Origin: Sipunculus nudus
Taxonomy: Eukaryota > Annelida > Sipuncula > Golfingiida > Sipunculidae
Assembly (NCBI GenBank): GCA_026874595.1
Contig: CM049313.1
Location: forward strand, 58,675,159-58,739,158
Length of the DNA: 64,000 nt
Direction of reading: 5' to 3'
Shown: positions 59,258 through 64,000 of the stretch, piece by piece
Layout of the letters: each line of letters opens with the position of its first letter
Position numbering within the stretch: position 1 is the first letter of the stretch
Position numbers and translations under genes: made by a program
The notes under the pieces: model-generated
Database searches by the model: none
Told to the model about the DNA's origin: nothing
Seen by the model: the letters and a program-made list of their open reading frames with translations, nothing else

Positions 59258-62200
59258 TTAATGGCATTGCAAATGAATTTGGTGAAGGGGCTGTTGGTTC
59301 CCACTCATTTGCATATTACGTCACGCGTTTGTAAATTTGTAATTTAACCCACTCTAGTGGCTAATTCTGTAACTGGTTCATTGGCTTAGAAATATTTATT
59401 AAAGGCATACGGACATTTTATCATGTCGTATTGGTGTTTTAATATTCCAGACAAGGGGCTAATTTAAAGCAATTTATTGCAGTGAACTCACGCCGGTTGT
59501 GTAGTGGTTTCGTATGTGATTCGTAGAAAAAATGTACGACCTCTTAATAGTATAGCCCGTGTTGTGTCATCATAGCAGAATCGATCGGAATGTTATAACC
59601 TAAGTTTTTCATTTCTGTTCGGAGGCCAGTTCTTTGGGGTCTGATCGTCTTTTGGATCTCTCCGTAACACATAATTCGTAGGCGGTATGGATACGGATCA
59701 CGACCTGGGTACAGCATTTTCTCTGGGTGAATTTTAATATGTCTGCATGAATTTATTTCACTCATATCTACCCGGCCTATCACAAATCTTCAGTTACTTA
59801 CGGCAAGGTCTAACCCTGACTTCTTTGGTTTTTCGTACGCCTCCCTGGCCATCCTCTCATACACCAGACCTCTGTTTCTGGACATGGTAACAGCTTTCCA
59901 CCACTTCATCCTGACGGCCGGGTTCATCATTCGTCTGGGCTTTCCATCACCGTTCATCGCGACTATAGCATTTACAAACAGTTATTCTTCCGTCTGGGCT
60001 TACCATCATTGTTTATTATCACAATAACGTTAATAAACATTTAACCGCCCGTCTGGGCATACCATCACCGTTCATCTTCGCAATAACATTAATAGACACT
60101 TCCGCACTCGTTTAGGCTTTTCATCATCGTTTATCATCACTATTACATTAATTCACCGTGCATCGTTCCTTATCTCATTATTGCTCAGTTTGTTCCCAGC
60201 CCGACATGTTCTGTTATTTGCCACAAAATGTATTAAGTTGAAAAAAACATTACTTTTTAGCGACTAACTGAAACGAAATATAATTGGAATAACTGTGCTA
60301 AATGCTATTATCATTAATTGTTATCTATTAGTCTTTGAAACCTTATTATTTACTACATGAATCTGATAAATTAGTTCTTGACTGCATTAATTTGTATGAT
60401 TTCTATTAAAGGTTAACAATTCGTAATTATCGTCATATGGAGATATACATGTAAAATAAAGTAAATACAAATACATGACTAGATTATATAATTATATATG
60501 CATATATACATGTACATTAGTGTGCATATTTTTTGCGGACATACAGGGGATATCTTTACACATACTTAATACAAGGTTAAATCTGGTTTGACAAATACTG
60601 ACCCATATTCTTGCGTTCCTGAGACTTGTAGTAGGTCTCCCACATGATGCTGACGAAGGCCTTTAATACAGGGTGGTTGTGATATACCTCAACTGTCAGC
60701 ATTCCTAGGTATGCCCGGAAACCTGTTAAATCACAATCCTTAAATTACATTAAAATAACCAGTACAGTCTAAAGCAGTTCAAGTAAAAAGGGAATGCCTG
60801 TATAGTGGTTGTTATTATTTCCACTGTCAAAGCCAACATAGTAAATGTTGATGTTTCACGTATATGTATGTTGGTCTAAAAAAACATATATAGTAAATGT
60901 AAATATTATCAATAAATTACCATAATGAAAGAAATAGTGGAACAACAAAAGCGAGCGGTATTAGGACATAATGATCATGGTGCTTTATTATAATTTCTGT
61001 ACTATCTTTTTCACGGCTGAATCATATTAAAACACATCCGTTACACTGGCGAAAAACAAACATTGGCATGGACAACAGGAAACACAATATATTAAGATGT
61101 TAAGTTTTAATTTCGGGACTAATACGTCTGAATAACGACAATCGGATCACAGTTAAACAAGAAAGGAGATAAATTCAAATAATGAAAATTAACGCTTCTG
61201 TTTTTAATATTTTACTCGTACAGGTATAAATATATTTCTTGCATCGGCGCCATGGTGTTTTAATGATCATTACGATCATGATGATATCTGCGACAATGAT
61301 AATGATGTTACCTGTTATCTCAAGAATGACTCTACAATATCCTAATACACATCATACCAGCTGCAGTAGAGTGCTTTTTTGTTTCCCATATCCTTCATTT
61401 AAATAATTTCTACCCCGAAAAGGAGACCCAAGGAGGCATTCATTTAAAGTTGTCTCTAATGCAACATGCAGATTACATTTCAAATTATTAGCTGATCAGT
61501 AATTAAGATTTTGATGACCTGTCCACTCTAACAATGTAATAAACGCTGAAACTGCTTCAGTTGCGTTCGTGTTAGCTGGCATAGCCTTGTGGCCAGTTTC
61601 ATACGAAAACAGATGCAGGCAAAAGGAACCTAAAGAAAAAAGTATCTTTACAAAAAACTCTGCCTTAACGATACTAGGAGGAATTTTACTGTTAGTATCT
61701 GGGAATCCTCTCGCAATCGGTTTTAAGGGACAGGAAATCGGGAAACCTCTAGATGATTTATAAAATATTTATTCTTTATCATATATTTTATATTGTATTT
61801 TCCTCGAATGAACAATCCATACCCGAGTCGAACCGTTCAAACCCACGCATCATCAAATTACGATCTAGTCGCCCGAGGAGTAAAACCCCGAATACGACGG
61901 AAAACAGGATCCGCTTGAGACAGGAAACCAGTCCAAGGATAACATTAAACAACATTAGAAGGTAGGATACCACGTGGAACATCCTCCTGTAAAATATAAA
62001 GAATAGCATCCCTATCTAAGATACATATTCTTACTTAACTAGCCATTTTTGGGGTATAATTTAGCTGCATGCGATATACAAGGTTTGACCCAAGTTTTTA
62101 GATTTAACCACAGAATGCAAATCCATTACAATTGATGTAATAGTGCCTGTCAGATCTATATGAGAGAAAGTACATGTATATACATAACTATATATCAAGG

Positions 62201-63106
62201 CCTATAAATGTAAGGTTTCTATGTTCCATTATTGTTTAAAAGCATATCGTATTTTATTAATTTCCCTGAAGTAGCGCTTGAGTGTGAGCTGGTCCAATTA
62301 TTCTTCAACTAGGAAAATGTCTAAAAAGAGAACTGTTACTTGTTAGCTTCATAAAAACGGAACAGTTTCAGAAATGATCCACAAGAACCGTAAGGTAAAA
62401 CAACTCAATCTTACCTATTGTTAAGTGCCAAGTATTCACCATTTCCTTGGCAGAAACACAGTCTGGCCATTATTAGTTGAGCAAAGTATATACCAAAACC
62501 CACAACCACGGTAGGCCTACAAAAGAACAAGGATTATCTGCTCAAGCTGATAATAATGTATAACAATGCTTTGCAGCCACATGCCACCTAAATTGGTAGT
62601 TCTTTGAACGCAAATTGACAAAAAAGATATTCATCAAGAATGATAACATATCTTTATATAAAAACATATATAATATATTACAAAATGAGGCATTAAAATC
62701 CACATGCATCTTTACATGTAATATGTTTCTATCTTTACTCCCTTCTGTCCCTTATTTATGCAACCCTCTTAAAATTACCACCATGACCCACCATTACGTT
62801 TAACTTTTGTTTTTCAAAATTACATGGAAATGTATCGGCAGCATAATCGAAGTGATATTATCATTATTATTATTGGTGTATAAGATCAATTACGAGAATG
62901 TTTAGTTCTATGTTAATGAAATCAACATTTCTTTTAAATGACGATTCAAACGGCTAATGCTTTTTTTAAAGTAAAATATGACTTATACCAAAGTTGCTTT
63001 ATCTTTGCAATAGCAAACGTTGAATATCCGTCTCGTAGTGGAAGGAAAATAAGCACCGTCAGAGCGAAAATGGCAATCAAAGACACAGACAAGACGATAA
63101 TGTAAC
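58042..63106 (-). CDS. STRA6-like: STRA6-like gene B, 3' part (last six exons; 5' end outside window)
   Basis: CDS is the complement of 62989-63106, 62415-62516, 61823-61986, 60603-60722, 59802-59962 and 58042-58125. Exon lengths (118, 102, 164, 120, 161, 84 nt) and phases are identical to exons 15-20 of gene A. About 20 of about 246 residues differ. All frames are open, all splice sites are GT/AG, and the stop TGA is conserved. The C-terminal signature AYLGMLTVEVYHNHPVLKAF is unchanged. The family role is the same as for gene A. The first 14 exons should lie at higher coordinates beyond 64000. Whether the N-terminal half is intact cannot be judged. Confidence 0.92.
59204..59255. repeat. (TA)n microsatellite
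   Basis: Homologous in position to 12475-12532. It produces YIYIYI-type open frames on both strands that are not genes. Confidence 0.98.
59802..59962 (-). CDS. STRA6-like: Gene B exon 19 equivalent
   Basis: NGDGKPRRMMNPAVRMKWWK, then AVTMSRNRGLVYERMAREAY and EKPKKSGLDLA. About three changes from gene A. The same CTATAG acceptor gives matching phase. Confidence 0.9.
60603..60722 (-). CDS. STRA6-like: Gene B exon 18 equivalent
   Basis: Signature exon with two changes from gene A. The donor is the stronger GTCAGT. Reading past it meets TAA within about ten codons, which supports splicing here. Confidence 0.92.
61823..61986 (-). CDS. STRA6-like: Gene B exon 17 equivalent
   Basis: RMFHVVSYLLMLFNVILGLV, SCLKRILFSVVFG, GRLDRNLMMRGFERFDS; four changes from gene A. 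Confidence 0.93.
62415..62516 (-). CDS. STRA6-like: Gene B exon 16 equivalent
   Basis: WPTVVVGFGIYFAQLIMARL then CFCQGNGEYLALNNR; three changes from gene A. Confidence 0.93.
62989..63106 (-). CDS. STRA6-like: Gene B exon 15 equivalent
   Basis: YIIVLSVSLIAIFALTVLIF then LPLRDGYSTFAIAKIKQL. Five conservative changes from gene A, all hydrophobic-for-hydrophobic. Donor GTATAAGT in place of GTAAGA. Confidence 0.92.
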
Positions 63107-64000
63107 CTACAAGAAATTATGACATCAAATATCATAGCATTTATTAAAATCATAGTAAGAAAGATGCTGTAAATATTGCTTAAGTCATGGAGAATTTCAT
63201 ATTGTATATGACTAACATTTTGTTATTTAATGTCTTTTATATGTTTCATTAATAGGAAGTATCTGTCTTCAGTGAATGACATGCCTTTCATCTCATTATT
63301 GATTACTACAAATTTTATCATATTTTTTAAAAGTTTTTTTTTCTATATGATACCACATATCTCTGATGATGAATATTTTCCCATGTATCACTTCTCAAGG
63401 AACTTTTTATTATATGTTATCACCATTGACTTTAATCCTTTTGTAAAAAGATACTGTTAAAGTTTGTATTATCTATGAATAAGATAATATTGTTACAATT
63501 AGAATTAAAATGTTGCGTTGTAACAATTGATACTTGCAAATCAGTTATTCGGCTATTTTTTTGTTAAATTTGTCATCTATGTATTTTACATGAACTCTAT
63601 ACAACTCAAATGCCAAAATATTTCCAATATATATTTATTAAAACTACTCATCATGATTATTTAAAGTAAATTATCCATATATGTGATTTAACAGGTAAAA
63701 AGTTTTATTTTTTATTTTTTTTTTTTCAAATTATAATATTTTTTAATTAAATACATTATACTGTATTAATTCTATTTCACAGAAATGTCAGGGAAAGCTT
63801 TTTTTTTATTATTTTGCATTGCATACTTATAATAAACTTTTGTCCTTGTTGAATGTGTTTTAATTATTTTAGACGGCCCCTCACATGTTATAATGCAGAG
63901 ATATAAAAAAAACTAACAGCCTGCGTGTGGTTTCCGGCCTATGCTCAAGAGGTTCCAGGGATTATCTTAAGTTAACAGACGCTAGATATCGGATATGACC

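Larger units (their letters stand above)
52501..64000. repeat. Segmental duplication, copy B
   Basis: Same order and orientation as 3462-17600, running to the window end. It lacks the Harbinger and MITE insertions of copy A. It has a private 3.1-kb tandem-repeat insertion (54178-57274). The exons of gene B within it are intact. Confidence 0.9.

Noticed and set aside
1-64000. CRISPR arrays, bacterial operons, rRNA genes
   Set aside because: No regularly spaced short direct repeats with unique spacers, no prokaryotic gene organisation and no rRNA-like sequence were seen.

Overview
The window is AT-rich eukaryotic DNA with split genes, GT-AG introns, many microsatellites and dense decayed transposons (L1/Tx1-like LINEs, PIF/Harbinger, a tRNA-derived SINE, tyrosine-recombinase remnants, tandem-repeat-bearing non-autonomous elements). 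There is no operon structure and no bacterial signal. The gene and repeat content suggests an invertebrate, most likely a lophotrochozoan and probably a bivalve mollusc. The species cannot be fixed from sequence alone.

Host genes. The only host genes I can support are two head-to-tail paralogues on the minus strand, both of the STRA6 family (multi-pass retinol receptor/transporter). Gene A is complete: 20 exons from the ATG at 34537 down to a TGA at 11674. They join with compatible phases into a 2196-nt frame (731 aa). Gene B shows only its last six exons (63106 to 58042), and its 5' part lies beyond position 64000. Over these six exons the two proteins differ at about 20 of about 246 residues, with all frames and splice sites intact.

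Layout. 1-3460: gene-free, with small repeats. 3462-17600: copy A of a segmental duplication, holding the 3' half of gene A and its downstream flank. It is interrupted by a 5.1-kb defective Harbinger element (3688-8808), a 0.6-kb MITE (9208-9803) and other insertions. 17600-34540: the rest of gene A. Its introns carry a tandem-repeat element (20278-22050), an LTR-like or retrocopy block (22125-22817), a SINE (25560-25785), a 28-30-bp minisatellite (27541-27825) and an inverted LINE insertion (28110-32000). 34540-52500: intergenic, with a 3 x 44-bp repeat upstream of gene A, a second decayed LINE (35270-38163), paired 356-bp direct repeats, a hairpin-rich element (40459-42060), a tyrosine-recombinase remnant (45001-45480) and a 60-bp minisatellite. 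52501-64000: copy B of the duplication, with the 3' part of gene B and a 3.1-kb tandem-repeat element (54178-57274).

Reading. A STRA6-like locus was duplicated in tandem and each copy then took its own transposon load. Because the copies align, each acts as an empty-site control for the other, which dates the Harbinger, MITE and tandem-repeat insertions as later than the duplication. Both genes look functional. They are most simply read as membrane retinoid uptake proteins, but the ligand or partner in an invertebrate is not known from sequence.
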